A stretch of 64,000 nucleotides of DNA from UBA5336 sp038526245 (GCA_038526245.1 JBCBGZ010000008.1:1-64000), one strand, 5' to 3'; counted from the first letter of the stretch, positions 40,942 to 49,661 are shown. Notes: generated by a model not told the origin, from the sequence alone. A program made the numbers and translations.

Positions 40942-42909
40942 ATGCGCAATTGGTTTTCAGTCTTCACTTTCAGTTTAGTCCTGGGAAGTTCAGCAACGGC
41001 ATCGGCCGATACTGCGGCCCTTTTTGGCCAGGCTGATGCCACTTGGGACGCGCAAATCTCGCCGGATGGGGCCCATCTTGCGCTCGGATGTAGCCCGAAT
41101 GGGCGCATGGCGGTTTGTGTTTATGAGACGGGAAATAGCGAGGCACGGCCCAAGCTTATCGAACCCACCGACGATCAGCGTTTATTGAATTTCTATTGGG
41201 CCAGTGACGACCATGTCGTTTCCAACATTTCCTACTTTGACAGAGTGAACACGAGCAACGGTATCGTTGAAGTGGAGGTCCGCCGGGCCCTCTCCTACAG
41301 CCTTGAGCGGGACCGGTCCGTTATGCTGATGCGCCAAGCCTCGAACTATGACCACCTGACAGATGTGAAATCGGTTTGCGATGCCGATCCGCAGCACGTC
41401 CTGATGGAATTGAGCGTGCGTCTCGACGAGGCACCAAAGACAGGCAGCCTCTTGGGGACAACGCGCGGCGGGGTGTTCAATGTGCTCTATGAAGTGGATC
41501 TCGATACCGGTCGTATGCAGGTGCGCGAGTCTGATCGAGCGTCGGTTTGGACCTACATTCTAGATCCGGCTTGCAAAGTAAGTGGGCGCGTTGTGTTCAA
41601 CGATACACGTGGAGAGTTCTCGATAGAAATTGGTGACGATCGCAATCGCCGGACTCTTTTCGAACGAACAAACACTGATCGTCCGCCCCTTCGCGTAAGT
41701 GGCTTCAACGTTGCGCGAACTGCTTTGATCGTGGACGCGGATTTTGAAGACTTCCAAGGCTATCATGAATTGGATCTGGAGACCGGATCACTTACCCCTC
41801 TCAGTGTAGGTGATACCTCTATTGGCGAGAAAGGTCTCATAGTCTCTCCCTACGACGATACGATCCTTGGTTACCACGCGATCGGACACCTTCGCGAGGA
41901 GGTGTTTTTTGAGCCCACCATCGCCGAACTCCAAACCATGTTGGGTGATAGTCTGCCGGGTCGAACCATTACGCTCGTATCGTTGGATAAGGCCGGAGAT
42001 AGGTTCACATTCCGAGCGGTCTCGCCAGGAGCGCCCGCTGAGTTCTACCTTGTAGATCTAGTGGCTGGGCAGATTCAACCTGTCGGGAATGAAGCCTCGC
42101 AACTAGAGGGACGGGATCTTGGTAGAATTGAGCCGTTCCGGTATACCGCCCGCGACGGTGTTGATATTCCGGCTTATTTGACGCTGCCGCCCGGCAAGAC
42201 TCGCGCCGATGGCCCGTTTCCTACAATCGTCATGCCTCATGGCGGTCCAGAGGCGCGCGATACCGCAGATTTCAATTGGTGGGTGCAAGCATTTGCATCC
42301 GAAGGTTACGCGGTAATACAACCGAATTTCAGGGGGTCATCGGGCTACGGCGCTGAATTTCGCAATAGGGGATTTGGTGAATTTGGCGGAGCTATGGTTG
42401 ATGACGTCGTAGACGCAATCGACTGGGCGGAATCAGAAGGCCTCTCAATGGAAGCGGGCGTTTGTGTGGTCGGCGGAAGCTACGGTGGCTATTCGGCCCT
42501 CATGACTGCATTGCGAGCCCCGGACAAAGTTGGGTGCGTTGTTGCGGTTGCGCCTGTAACAGATGTTTACAAGCAGATGGCCCGGTTTGGTCGGAACACG
42601 TATATTTATAACTATTGGGTGCGCTATGTTGGAGGTGGAGTGTTTTCTGACGAGGCTGAAAAGCTAGACATCACCCCAGAAGATCGTGCGGGTGAGTTTC
42701 GCGCCGCCGTGCTGCTGATCCACGGATCAGACGATCAGGTTGTGCGTCCCCAGCAATCCCGCAACTTCGAAGAAGCATGGGGACGCCGCCCCGGCCTTCG
42801 ATATGTGAAACTAGAGGGATCAGACCACTATCTCACGTCGACAACTGCCCGGACGACGGTTTTGCGGGAAAGCCTGGCCCATCTTGCGGCGCACCACCCG
42901 GCGCGCTGA
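40942..42909 (+). CDS. S9 family prolyl oligopeptidase
   Basis: Exported serine peptidase of 655 residues with a beta-propeller and an alpha/beta-hydrolase domain. Seen: signal peptide (SVFTFSLVLGSSATASA), propeller start WDAQISPDGAHLALGC, and catalytic residues Ser513 in VVGGSYGGYSALM, Asp598 in LIHGSDDQVV and His629 in EGSDHYL. Start at 40942; GGGGA lies upstream. Codon use in the propeller part is less GC-rich than in the flanking housekeeping genes. Its end precedes cmk by 49 bases, where most Proteobacteria have aroA, so the usual aroA-cmk-rpsA order is broken here. Confidence 0.92.
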   Translation: MRNWFSVFTFSLVLGSSATASADTAALFGQADATWDAQISPDGAHLALGCSPNGRMAVCVYETGNSEARPKLIEPTDDQRLLNFYWASDDHVVSNISYFDRVNTSNGIVEVEVRRALSYSLERDRSVMLMRQASNYDHLTDVKSVCDADPQHVLMELSVRLDEAPKTGSLLGTTRGGVFNVLYEVDLDTGRMQVRESDRASVWTYILDPACKVSGRVVFNDTRGEFSIEIGDDRNRRTLFERTNTDRPPLRVSGFNVARTALIVDADFEDFQGYHELDLETGSLTPLSVGDTSIGEKGLIVSPYDDTILGYHAIGHLREEVFFEPTIAELQTMLGDSLPGRTITLVSLDKAGDRFTFRAVSPGAPAEFYLVDLVAGQIQPVGNEASQLEGRDLGRIEPFRYTARDGVDIPAYLTLPPGKTRADGPFPTIVMPHGGPEARDTADFNWWVQAFASEGYAVIQPNFRGSSGYGAEFRNRGFGEFGGAMVDDVVDAIDWAESEGLSMEAGVCVVGGSYGGYSALMTALRAPDKVGCVVAVAPVTDVYKQMARFGRNTYIYNYWVRYVGGGVFSDEAEKLDITPEDRAGEFRAAVLLIHGSDDQVVRPQQSRNFEEAWGRRPGLRYVKLEGSDHYLTSTTARTTVLRESLAHLAAHHPAR

Positions 42910-42958
42910 TGTCGGGCTTGGCTTGACAGGCAGTGGGGCGGCGCACCACCTCTGGCGA

Positions 42959-43609
42959 ATGATTATTGCGATTGATGGCACTCTCGCCTCGGGAAAAGGC
43001 ACTTTGGCGCGGCGAATTGGAGCCATTTATGGGCTCGCCCATCTCGACACAGGCCGCCTCTATCGCGCCACGGGCGTAGCGGCTTTGCGGGCGGGAACGG
43101 ACTTTGAAGATTCCGTCGCACTCGCCGTGCTTGCCAGGTCCCTGGACTCTGAGTGTTTCGAGGAGCTTGAACTGCGCAGCGCCGAAGCCGGGCAGGCAGC
43201 AAGCAAAGTCGCAGCCGTGCCTGAAGTGCGCGCCGCGCTCCTGGCGTTTCAGCGTGACTTCGCCGCGCAACCGGGCGGCGCAGTCTTGGATGGTCGCGAC
43301 ATCGGCACCGTGATCTGTCCCGATGCCGATGTGAAACTCTGGATTGACGCCAGCATTGAAGAACGCGCGCGCCGGCGCCATGCAGAATTGTTGGCCAAGG
43401 GCGAGGTGCTCTCGTTCGACCAGATGATGGATGAAGTGCGTATCCGCGATGCCCGCGACGCTGGACGGGCAGATGCCCCGATGCAGCGCGCCCCCGATGC
43501 GCACTTGATCGACACCACTGAACTGTCTATAGACACGGCCGTGGACCGGGCCTGTGAGATTATCGATCGCACGGTGCCCCGAGAGAATTCCGCCGCTTCT
43601 CGCGCCTAG
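42959..43609 (+). CDS. cmk: cytidylate kinase
   Basis: Phosphorylates CMP and dCMP. 216 residues. Seen: MIIAIDGTLASGKGTLARRI P-loop at the start, YGLAHLDTGRLYRATG, VLDGRDIGTVICPDADVK, and IDASIEERARRRHAEL. Start at 42959 by family N-terminus; the upstream frame back to 42884 overlaps the peptidase gene and has no ribosome site. First gene of the conserved cmk-rpsA-ihfB group. Confidence 0.95.
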   Translation: MIIAIDGTLASGKGTLARRIGAIYGLAHLDTGRLYRATGVAALRAGTDFEDSVALAVLARSLDSECFEELELRSAEAGQAASKVAAVPEVRAALLAFQRDFAAQPGGAVLDGRDIGTVICPDADVKLWIDASIEERARRRHAELLAKGEVLSFDQMMDEVRIRDARDAGRADAPMQRAPDAHLIDTTELSIDTAVDRACEIIDRTVPRENSAASRA

Positions 43610-43762
43610 GGCAAGTCTGGCCTGTGTGCGAAAACCAAAAAGCGGCACCACGCACGACCTTTTGAACCCCTAGCCCAGCGCCACTGGCGTTCGGGCGCTT
43701 TGCGTTTTCTCGCGCAGCGCACGGACGGCTTGGCCAAACCCTGAACCCCAAAGACCCCCTCA

Positions 43763-45742
43763 ATGACCGAAACCATGAACCCCTCCACCGACGACTTCGC
43801 GGCCATGTTCGAAGATTCCGCCGCAGCCTCCGCCATGACGGAAGGCAATGTGGTGCCTGCCACGGTCCTCGCCGTGGAAAACGACGCCGTTATCGTCGAT
43901 GTCGGCCTGAAAACCGAAGGCCGTGTGCCGCTCAAGGAATTCTATCAGGACAAGAACGAGCCTGAGCCCGGCAAGATTGTGGAAGTGTTCCTGGAGCGCA
44001 TCGAAAACGCCCTTGGTGACGCCGTTCTCTCGCGCGAGAAAGCGCGCCGCGAAGAGAGCTGGATCCGTCTGGAGGATGCGTTCAACAAAGAAGAGCCGGT
44101 CAATGGTGCGATTGTCGGCCGCGTTAAAGGCGGCTTCACGGTCGACCTTGGCGGCGTCAACGCCTTCCTTCCCGGTTCGCAGGTCGATATTCGCCCGGTG
44201 CGCGACATTGGTCCCCTCATGGGCGAAACGCAGCCGTTCCAGATCCTCAAAATGGATCGCCCGCGGGGCAATGTGGTCGTCTCTCGCCGGGCCATCCTCG
44301 AAGAAAGCCGTGCCGAACAGCGTGCTGAGATCGTTGCCGATATGGCTGAAGGCGATGTCCGCGATGGTGTGGTGAAAAACATCACCGATTACGGTGCATT
44401 CGTGGATCTGGGCGGCATCGATGGCCTGCTTCACGTCACCGATATGAGCTGGAAGCGGATCAACCACCCAAGCCAGGTCGTCAATGTGGGCGACACGGTG
44501 AAGGTCCAGATCATCCGCATCAACCAGGATACCCAGCGCATTTCGCTTGGCATGAAGCAGCTTGGGTCTGATCCATGGGATGGGATCGAAGCCAAGTACC
44601 CAATCGGCATGCGCATGTCCGGCCAGATCACCAACATCACCGACTACGGTGCGTTTGTTGAACTGGAAGATGGTGTTGAAGGCCTGATCCACGTTTCTGA
44701 AATGAGCTGGACCAAGAAGAACCTTCACCCCGGCAAAATCGTCTCCACCAGCCAGGAAGTGGACGTTGAAGTCCTCGACGTGGACAGCGACAAGCGCCGC
44801 ATTTCCCTCGGTCTCAAGCAGACCCAGGACAACCCCTGGGACGCCTTCATCGCCGAGCATCCAATCGGCACGGAAATCGAAGGCGAAGTGCGCGGCATCA
44901 CCGAGTTTGGTCTCTTCGTGGGTCTCGGCCCAGAGCTCGACGGCATGGTGCACATCAACGATATCGCTTGGGACAAGTCCGGCGATGAAGCCATTCAGGA
45001 CTTCCAGAAAGGCGACACGGTTCGTGCCAAGGTCCTGGATGTTGATGTCGACAAAGAGCGGATCTCCCTTGGCATCAAACAGATTGCAGGTGACCCAATT
45101 GCCGGCAGCGGTGGCGGTTCCGGTGGCGAAGCCGGCGGCATTCGCCGCGGCGAGGTCGTGACCTGTGTGGTGACCGAAGTTGCATCCGGCGGCATCGAAG
45201 TGGAGTTTGGCGAGCCTGCGATGAAATCCTTCATTCGTCGTTCCGACCTGTCCCGCGACCGCTCCGAACAGCGTCCCGAACGTTTTGCGGTTGGCGACAA
45301 GGTCGATGCCCGCGTTCAGAATGTCGACAAGGCTGCGCGCCGCGTGACACTCTCTATCAAGGCGCTGGAAATCGCCGAAGAGCAGGAAGCTGTGAAACAG
45401 TACGGCTCTGCCGATAGTGGTGCATCGCTCGGTGACATCCTTGGGGCCGCCCTGGCGGGCTCGGGCGGTGCATCATCCGATGAGACGTCCGACGCTCAGT
45501 CTGAGGCGCCATCCGAAGCCGCCGCCGATGCTCCTTCCGAAGCCAATGATGATCTGAAAGCTCTCTCCGGGGTTGGTCCCGCATTGGAGAAGAAGTTCAT
45601 CGCCGCTGGAATCACTTCACTGAAGCAGATTGCCGAGATGAGCGAAGATGACATCGCCAAGACCGAGGAAGAACTGAGCATCAGTGGCAAGTTCGAAAAG
45701 GGCGACTGGGTGAACCAGGCCAAAGAAATTCTGGGTGGTTAG
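43763..45742 (+). CDS. rpsA: 30S ribosomal protein S1 with C-terminal helix-hairpin-helix extension
   Basis: mRNA-binding ribosomal protein S1. 659 residues against about 560-570 usual. Seen: six S1 repeats, including VKNITDYGAFVDLGGIDGLL and ITNITDYGAFVELEDGVEG, ending near residue 550 with RRVTLSIKALEIAEEQ. Then comes an Ala/Ser/Glu/Asp-rich linker (about 555-594) and a 65-residue domain with LKALSGVGPALEKKFIAAGI, a helix-hairpin-helix-like motif known to me as an extension on alphaproteobacterial L21 and other proteins. No clear ribosome site precedes the ATG, as is common for rpsA. Large antisense frames here are shadows. Confidence 0.97.
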   Translation: MTETMNPSTDDFAAMFEDSAAASAMTEGNVVPATVLAVENDAVIVDVGLKTEGRVPLKEFYQDKNEPEPGKIVEVFLERIENALGDAVLSREKARREESWIRLEDAFNKEEPVNGAIVGRVKGGFTVDLGGVNAFLPGSQVDIRPVRDIGPLMGETQPFQILKMDRPRGNVVVSRRAILEESRAEQRAEIVADMAEGDVRDGVVKNITDYGAFVDLGGIDGLLHVTDMSWKRINHPSQVVNVGDTVKVQIIRINQDTQRISLGMKQLGSDPWDGIEAKYPIGMRMSGQITNITDYGAFVELEDGVEGLIHVSEMSWTKKNLHPGKIVSTSQEVDVEVLDVDSDKRRISLGLKQTQDNPWDAFIAEHPIGTEIEGEVRGITEFGLFVGLGPELDGMVHINDIAWDKSGDEAIQDFQKGDTVRAKVLDVDVDKERISLGIKQIAGDPIAGSGGGSGGEAGGIRRGEVVTCVVTEVASGGIEVEFGEPAMKSFIRRSDLSRDRSEQRPERFAVGDKVDARVQNVDKAARRVTLSIKALEIAEEQEAVKQYGSADSGASLGDILGAALAGSGGASSDETSDAQSEAPSEAAADAPSEANDDLKALSGVGPALEKKFIAAGITSLKQIAEMSEDDIAKTEEELSISGKFEKGDWVNQAKEILGG

Positions 45743-45793
45743 CGCCAGTATTTGAGGGGAATTCCTCCCTTCAAGATGAATAACTTGCAAGAT

Positions 45794-45825
45794 TTTGCGG
45801 CGGGGACTTACGTTCCCGCCGCAAA
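45794..45825 (+). other. 13-bp hairpin between rpsA and ihfB
   Basis: TTTGCGGCGGGGA pairs with TTCCCGCCGCAAA (one G-T pair) around the loop CTTACG, ending 20 bases before the ihfB ATG. No T-run follows, so it may be a weak terminator, a processing site or a control element for ihfB. Confidence 0.55.
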
Positions 45826-45844
45826 TACATTATGAATCAACGTG

Positions 45845-46144
45845 ATGTTGAGATCAGAACTCGTCGCTATGCTGGCCGATAAGCACAGCCACCTCCAAGC
45901 AAATGACTTGGAAAAGGCCGTCAACATTATCCTGGATGAAATCACGGACGCGCTCGCGCGGGGTGACCGGGTGGAGCTGCGGGGTTTCGGAGCGTTCTCC
46001 GTGCGAAAACGTGAGGCTCGCCGCGGCAGAAACCCCAGGACCGGGGATACGGTTGATGTGCCCGCCAAGGCTGTGCCCTTCTTCAAAGCCGGCAAGGAAT
46101 TGCGCGCGCGCGTCAATGACGGATCAGACCCGGAAGCCCGCTAG
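45845..46144 (+). CDS. ihfB: integration host factor beta subunit
   Basis: DNA-bending protein, partner of IhfA. 99 residues. Seen: MLRSELVAMLADKHSHL, then EITDALARGDRVELRGFGAFSV and the DNA-contact arm RRGRNPRTGDTVDVPAKAVP, FFKAGKELRARV. The DNA-intercalating proline context is present (NPRTG). ATG at 45845 is preferred over GTG at 45842. No good ribosome site is seen, so the hairpin just upstream might matter for its expression. Confidence 0.94.
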   Translation: MLRSELVAMLADKHSHLQANDLEKAVNIILDEITDALARGDRVELRGFGAFSVRKREARRGRNPRTGDTVDVPAKAVPFFKAGKELRARVNDGSDPEAR

Positions 46145-46236
46145 CTTTGGACCGATGCTCTCCATGCGTTTGCTTGGTTGATGAATCGCGCGAAATAGGC
46201 CACTGACAGGCAGCATTTATCCAGAGGAGGGCTGAA

Positions 46237-46653
46237 ATGCTGAATGAATTCAAAGAATTTGCGATGAAGGGTAACCTCGTCGACATGGCGGTTGGTTTCG
46301 TCATGGGCGGGGCGTTCGCAACGGTGGTCACCGCCTTTATCCAGGGCGTGTTCCTACCGCTCCTGGCGCCAATCATGGGCGGCATCGATCTGTCGAGCCT
46401 GACCTACACCGTTCAGGAAGCCGTGCTCGGCCCTGACGGCGAAGTGGTGAAAGAAGCTGCGATCGTGGATCTCGGCGCATTCATCGCCGCGCTCATTTCC
46501 TTCATCATCGTCGCGTTTGTGATGTTCCTGATCATCAAGGGCATGAACAACATGCAGAAAAAGGCCGAGGAAGAGCCCGCTGAAGAGCCAGCGCCGCCAA
46601 AAGAACAGCTTCTGCTGGAAGAAATTCGTGATCTGTTAGCAAAACAGAGCTAA
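46237..46653 (+). CDS. mscL: large-conductance mechanosensitive channel
   Basis: Inner-membrane emergency valve opening under hypo-osmotic stress. 138 residues. Seen: MLNEFKEFAMKGNLVDMAVG, first pore helix GFVMGGAFATVVTAFIQGVF, a periplasmic loop, second helix FIAALISFIIVAFVMFLIIK, and the cytoplasmic helical bundle EEIRDLLAKQS after a Glu/Pro-rich linker. GAGGAGG lies before the ATG; a terminator follows. Confidence 0.97.
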   Translation: MLNEFKEFAMKGNLVDMAVGFVMGGAFATVVTAFIQGVFLPLLAPIMGGIDLSSLTYTVQEAVLGPDGEVVKEAAIVDLGAFIAALISFIIVAFVMFLIIKGMNNMQKKAEEEPAEEPAPPKEQLLLEEIRDLLAKQS

Positions 46654-46684
46654 ATACGTCTTCAGTAGAGTACGAGTTGAGTCG

Positions 46685-46720
46685 GAAGGGCGGTCCTAAC
46701 TGGACCGCCTTTCTTGTTTT
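46685..46720 (+). terminator. intrinsic terminator after mscL
   Basis: Eight-bp stem GGCGGTCC / GGACCGCC extended by A-T and G-T pairs, five-base loop, then TTTCTTGTTTT. Confidence 0.82.
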
Positions 46721-46737
46721 CTGGGACTCAGGCGTGA

Positions 46738-47622
46738 TCAGGCGCGCTTTTTCTGAGCGAAATAGTCCTGCGTGCCATAGGTCAGCACATCGTCTTCCTT
46801 GATGACCGCGTTGGCTTCGATGTCTTCCGCTTTGCGCAGGGCGCAATACACGGTCCCGAAGTCGCGATAGCAAGTTTCCAGCAGGCTTTCGAAGCTGTCG
46901 ATCACGAAATACGTCTGCTGGAAGTCATCAATGATGTACTTGGTGCGCATGATCCGCTTCAGGTCGAACGCCACACGATTCGGCGAATCATCTTCCAAGG
47001 CAAATACGCTTTCATGGGGGCTGGACATGATGCCCGCCCCGAACAGGCGCAAGTCTCCATCTTCGCGGATGAGGCCAAACTCAACCGTGTACCAATAGAG
47101 CCTCGCCAGATGGTGGAGCTGACCGCGTTCAATCGCCCGGGCGCCGCCTTGCCCGTAGGCTTGCATGAAATCGCTGAACACAGGGTCAGCGAGCAGGGGC
47201 ACATGGCCGAAAACGTCATGGAAAACGTCCGGCTCCTTCAAATAGTCGAACTCTGCTTCGGGGCGGATAAAGGCGCCAGCCGGAAACCGTTTATTGGCCA
47301 GATGGTCGAAGAACACATCATCGGGCACCAACTCAGCCACTGGCACCACCCGCCAGCCGGTATGCTTCTCCAGCCTGTCCGAAAGACGGCCCATATGGGG
47401 CACGCCGGATGCAGACAATTGCAACGTGTCGAGGGCCTTCAGGAATGCCGAGCAGGCGCGGCCTGGCAACACAGAACGCTGGCGAGCAAACAGTCTGTCC
47501 CAGCGGTCGTGCTCTTCCGCGCTGTAGCTGTCCCAGTTCTGGTCGATCGTCCAGTCATCGGCGCGTGGTGCATCTGCATACCGGTTTTTGACGTGTTCGG
47601 GGCCGTGTTCTGAGTCAGGCAT
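46738..47622 (-). CDS. phhA: phenylalanine 4-monooxygenase
   Basis: Pterin- and iron-dependent hydroxylase converting phenylalanine to tyrosine. 294 residues. Seen: WDRLFARQRSVLPGRACSAF, the metal ligands His135 and His140 in VFHDVFGHVPLL, and Glu181 in WYTVEFGLI, with IMSSPHESVFAL and FVIDSFESLLETCYRDF following. No regulatory ACT domain, as in other bacterial enzymes. The pterin recycling gene phhB is not adjacent. Position near a chorismate mutase gene may be chance. Confidence 0.95.
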   Translation of the reverse strand: MPDSEHGPEHVKNRYADAPRADDWTIDQNWDSYSAEEHDRWDRLFARQRSVLPGRACSAFLKALDTLQLSASGVPHMGRLSDRLEKHTGWRVVPVAELVPDDVFFDHLANKRFPAGAFIRPEAEFDYLKEPDVFHDVFGHVPLLADPVFSDFMQAYGQGGARAIERGQLHHLARLYWYTVEFGLIREDGDLRLFGAGIMSSPHESVFALEDDSPNRVAFDLKRIMRTKYIIDDFQQTYFVIDSFESLLETCYRDFGTVYCALRKAEDIEANAVIKEDDVLTYGTQDYFAQKKRA

Positions 47623-47789
47623 GGCTTGGCGCTCCCACTATTCTATCCTGCGAACATAGGACAGAATCGTCCGAAATCCGCTTAAATTATCAGCTCCCTC
47701 GCCGCCATCTTAACGCTCGGCTAGGATAGCCGCGACAAGAAATACGGCGTCAGGCCCTGCATTTTCCGGGCCATGGGGAGATCTGTGCA

Positions 47790-48188
47790 ATGGAAGCGCC
47801 TGCCAATTTACCGATTCTGGACCGGTCCCATTTAAGCGCAATGACGGGTGGTGACACTGATCTTGCCATTGAAGTCATTGAGATATTCAGACAACAGGCA
47901 GATGTTTGGGGACGTTTGCTGAGCGCGCGCGAGCCACATGAAACATGGGCCGATGCCGCCCACTCCTTGAAGGGCGCTGCCCTCGGAATCGGGGCGATCA
48001 AACTGGCAAAGGTTTGCACACGCGCAGAAACTCTCGGACGTTCAGGAACGGCCAGCCCCGCTGAAGCCGCTGTCGCCCTGGACGATGTGCGAGCCTGTCT
48101 TGGAACGACTCTTGAGGCCGCAGCGGTTGCTGCTCACGAATTGGCAGGCTCTACCGGCTTCAGCGCGTCAAACGCTTCAAACTCATAG
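47790..48188 (+). CDS. HPt (histidine phosphotransfer) protein
   Basis: Single HPt domain of 132 residues, a phosphorelay intermediate. Seen: LSAMTGGDTDLAIEVIEIFR as first helices and the phosphate-accepting histidine His58 in DAAHSLKGAALGIGAIKL, followed by a helix with CTRAETLGRSG. GGGAG precedes the ATG. No kinase or response regulator lies nearby, so it is an orphan; in related bacteria the HPt protein ChpT handles CtrA signalling but is much larger, so this is a different protein. The 3' end overlaps the convergent chorismate mutase gene by 55 bases. Confidence 0.85.
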   Translation: MEAPANLPILDRSHLSAMTGGDTDLAIEVIEIFRQQADVWGRLLSAREPHETWADAAHSLKGAALGIGAIKLAKVCTRAETLGRSGTASPAEAAVALDDVRACLGTTLEAAAVAAHELAGSTGFSASNASNS

Positions 48189-48478
48189 GCAATACACCGG
48201 TCGATCATTGTCCGCCAAACGGGCTCAGCTATGGCTGGAGAAAGCCCTGCAGCCTCGGCGGCGGCTTTCACCTTCGCGACAACATCCTCGATCCGCGGAC
48301 GGTCATGCACCTTGTCTCTCGCCCCCTTGATGCGGGCGGCAGCGTCCATAAAGGACTGTCGCTCCTTGATGATTTCCACCAGGAGGCGGTCCAGCCGATC
48401 AATTTCATAGCGGACGTCCGCCATGGTTTCAGCGGTTGCAGCAGAGTGGCGCCGCGGGTCTGAGGTATAACTCGTCAT
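48134..48478 (-). CDS. chorismate mutase, AroQ type (second copy)
   Basis: 114-residue AroQ-class protein. Seen: VRYEIDRLDRLLVEIIKERQ, then FMDAAARIKGARDKVHD and RPRIEDVVAKVKAAAEAAGL, the catalytic-helix pattern of chorismate mutases near the PchB/AroQ branch. It could also be an isochorismate-pyruvate lyase-like member. Start at 48478 by family start; the longer frame to 48601 overlaps the upstream fpr gene's end. It is quite different from the copy at 8973, so the two are not recent duplicates. Confidence 0.83.
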   Translation of the reverse strand: MTSYTSDPRRHSAATAETMADVRYEIDRLDRLLVEIIKERQSFMDAAARIKGARDKVHDRPRIEDVVAKVKAAAEAAGLSPAIAEPVWRTMIDRCIAYEFEAFDALKPVEPANS

Positions 48479-48539
48479 TCCCGCGATATAGCGGCGCTGG
48501 CCTGCCTTGCCTATCAGGGTGTGCGCACTCGGCGCAGTT

Positions 48540-49358
48540 TTAGCCTGCAAACGCCTTTTCGATAACGAAGTCCGCCGGCTTGGCGTTGGAGCCTTCCACA
48601 AAGCCTCGCGCTTCCAAAAGCGCCTTTGTGTCCTGAATCATTTCCATGGATCCGCAGATCATGGCGCGGTCATTGGCCGGGTCTAGCGGAGGCAAGTCCA
48701 GCGAGCTGCATAGTCCGCCATTCTCAATGAGCGTCGTGATCCTGCCCTGAACGGGGTAATCCGGCGTTCGAGTGCAGCTCGTGAAGTGGTGCAGCTGGGC
48801 TGTGGCCTCCTCGCCGACCAAGGGGTCCGCTTTTGCGCCAGCAACCGTCTCGAAACTGTATTCCAGTTCCTCTTGGAGGCGGCAGGTGTGCGTTACGATC
48901 ACCTGATCGAATTTCTCATAAGTCTCCGGATCGCGGATCAGGCTCGCAAAGGGCGCGAATCCTGTGCCTGTGGAGAACATCCAAAGCCGCTTGGCAGGGG
49001 TCAGCGCGTCATTGACCAGCGTGCCGACAGGCTTCTTGCCGAGTAAAACATGGTCGCCTTTCTGGATTTTCTGAAGGCGCGATGTCAGCGGCCCGTCGGG
49101 CACCTTGATGGAAAAGAACTCAAGTTCCTCATCCCAGGCTGGTGACGCGATGGAGTAGGCGCGCAAGAGCGGTTTCCCGTCTTCCTTCGGCAGGCCGATC
49201 ATAATGAATTCGCCCGACCGGAACCGAAAAGTGGACGGGCGCGTAATGCGGAATTTGAATAGCCGGTCCGTGTAGTGATGTACCGACAGAACTTCTTCGC
49301 TCGTCGGGGCGTTCGGATTCGGGCGCTGCTTCTGCTCAGCGGCGGCTGTGTCGGTCAT
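48540..49358 (-). CDS. fpr: ferredoxin--NADP(+) reductase
   Basis: FAD enzyme exchanging electrons between NADPH and ferredoxin/flavodoxin. 272 residues. Seen: SEEVLSVHHYTDRLFKFRI, FRSGEFIMIGL, the FAD motif LLRAYSIASP, the NADP motif FSTGTGFAPFASLIRDP, and DRAMICGSMEMIQDTKALLE with the FVIEKAFAG C-terminus. Start at ATG 49358; no strong ribosome site is visible. It may supply electrons to the sulfite reductase pathway encoded 4 kb away, but that is an inference. Confidence 0.94.
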   Translation of the reverse strand: MTDTAAAEQKQRPNPNAPTSEEVLSVHHYTDRLFKFRITRPSTFRFRSGEFIMIGLPKEDGKPLLRAYSIASPAWDEELEFFSIKVPDGPLTSRLQKIQKGDHVLLGKKPVGTLVNDALTPAKRLWMFSTGTGFAPFASLIRDPETYEKFDQVIVTHTCRLQEELEYSFETVAGAKADPLVGEEATAQLHHFTSCTRTPDYPVQGRITTLIENGGLCSSLDLPPLDPANDRAMICGSMEMIQDTKALLEARGFVEGSNAKPADFVIEKAFAG

Positions 49359-49487
49359 GGCGCAAAACTCGTGTTTCTTCCGCCCCCACATGTCCTGCAA
49401 GGCTTGCCTTAGCAAGGGTGCAAAGGTGCGGTTTAGTTTTGCTGATATAGGAGCTGTTCGACTCTGTCGCCCGGGCAACTGCGCCGC

Positions 49488-49571
49488 TCAGGCGGCCGCG
49501 GCCCCGGCGATGATGAATGCTGCCAGCGCCAAAAGGGCGGATATCACAGTCGCGTTGCGGCGGGCAGGCAT
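49488..49571 (-). CDS. possible 27-residue single-helix membrane protein
   Basis: Frame of 27 codons: a basic start MPARRNATV, then a membrane segment ISALLALAAFIIAGAAAA to the stop. GGAG lies six bases before the ATG; a second start four codons upstream (49583) would give 31 residues. It sits alone in the 300 bases between fpr and the LysR gene, where nothing else is seen. Basic residues followed by one clean hydrophobic helix is the pattern of real small membrane proteins, but chance cannot be excluded. Confidence 0.4.
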   Translation of the reverse strand: MPARRNATVISALLALAAFIIAGAAAA

Positions 49572-49661
49572 CGGGGTCTCCATCGGTCTGTCGATGGAGT
49601 GAGCTTCGCCTCACATTGTGGCCAGTGCAGGGCCAGCCTGCGGTCAGATCAAGATAAAGTG

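Noticed and set aside
43677..43699. Terminator between cmk and rpsA
   Set aside because: Only a six-bp stem (AGCGCC/GGCGCT) with a broken T-run; too weak to list as a feature.
43760..44953. 397-codon open frame opposite rpsA
   Set aside because: Shadow of the S1 repeats; its apparent internal repeats only mirror the S1 repeats on the coding strand.
49348..49602. 84-codon plus-strand frame in the fpr-LysR gap
   Set aside because: No ribosome site, cysteine/alanine-rich with no pattern; the minus-strand 27-codon frame in the same gap looks better.
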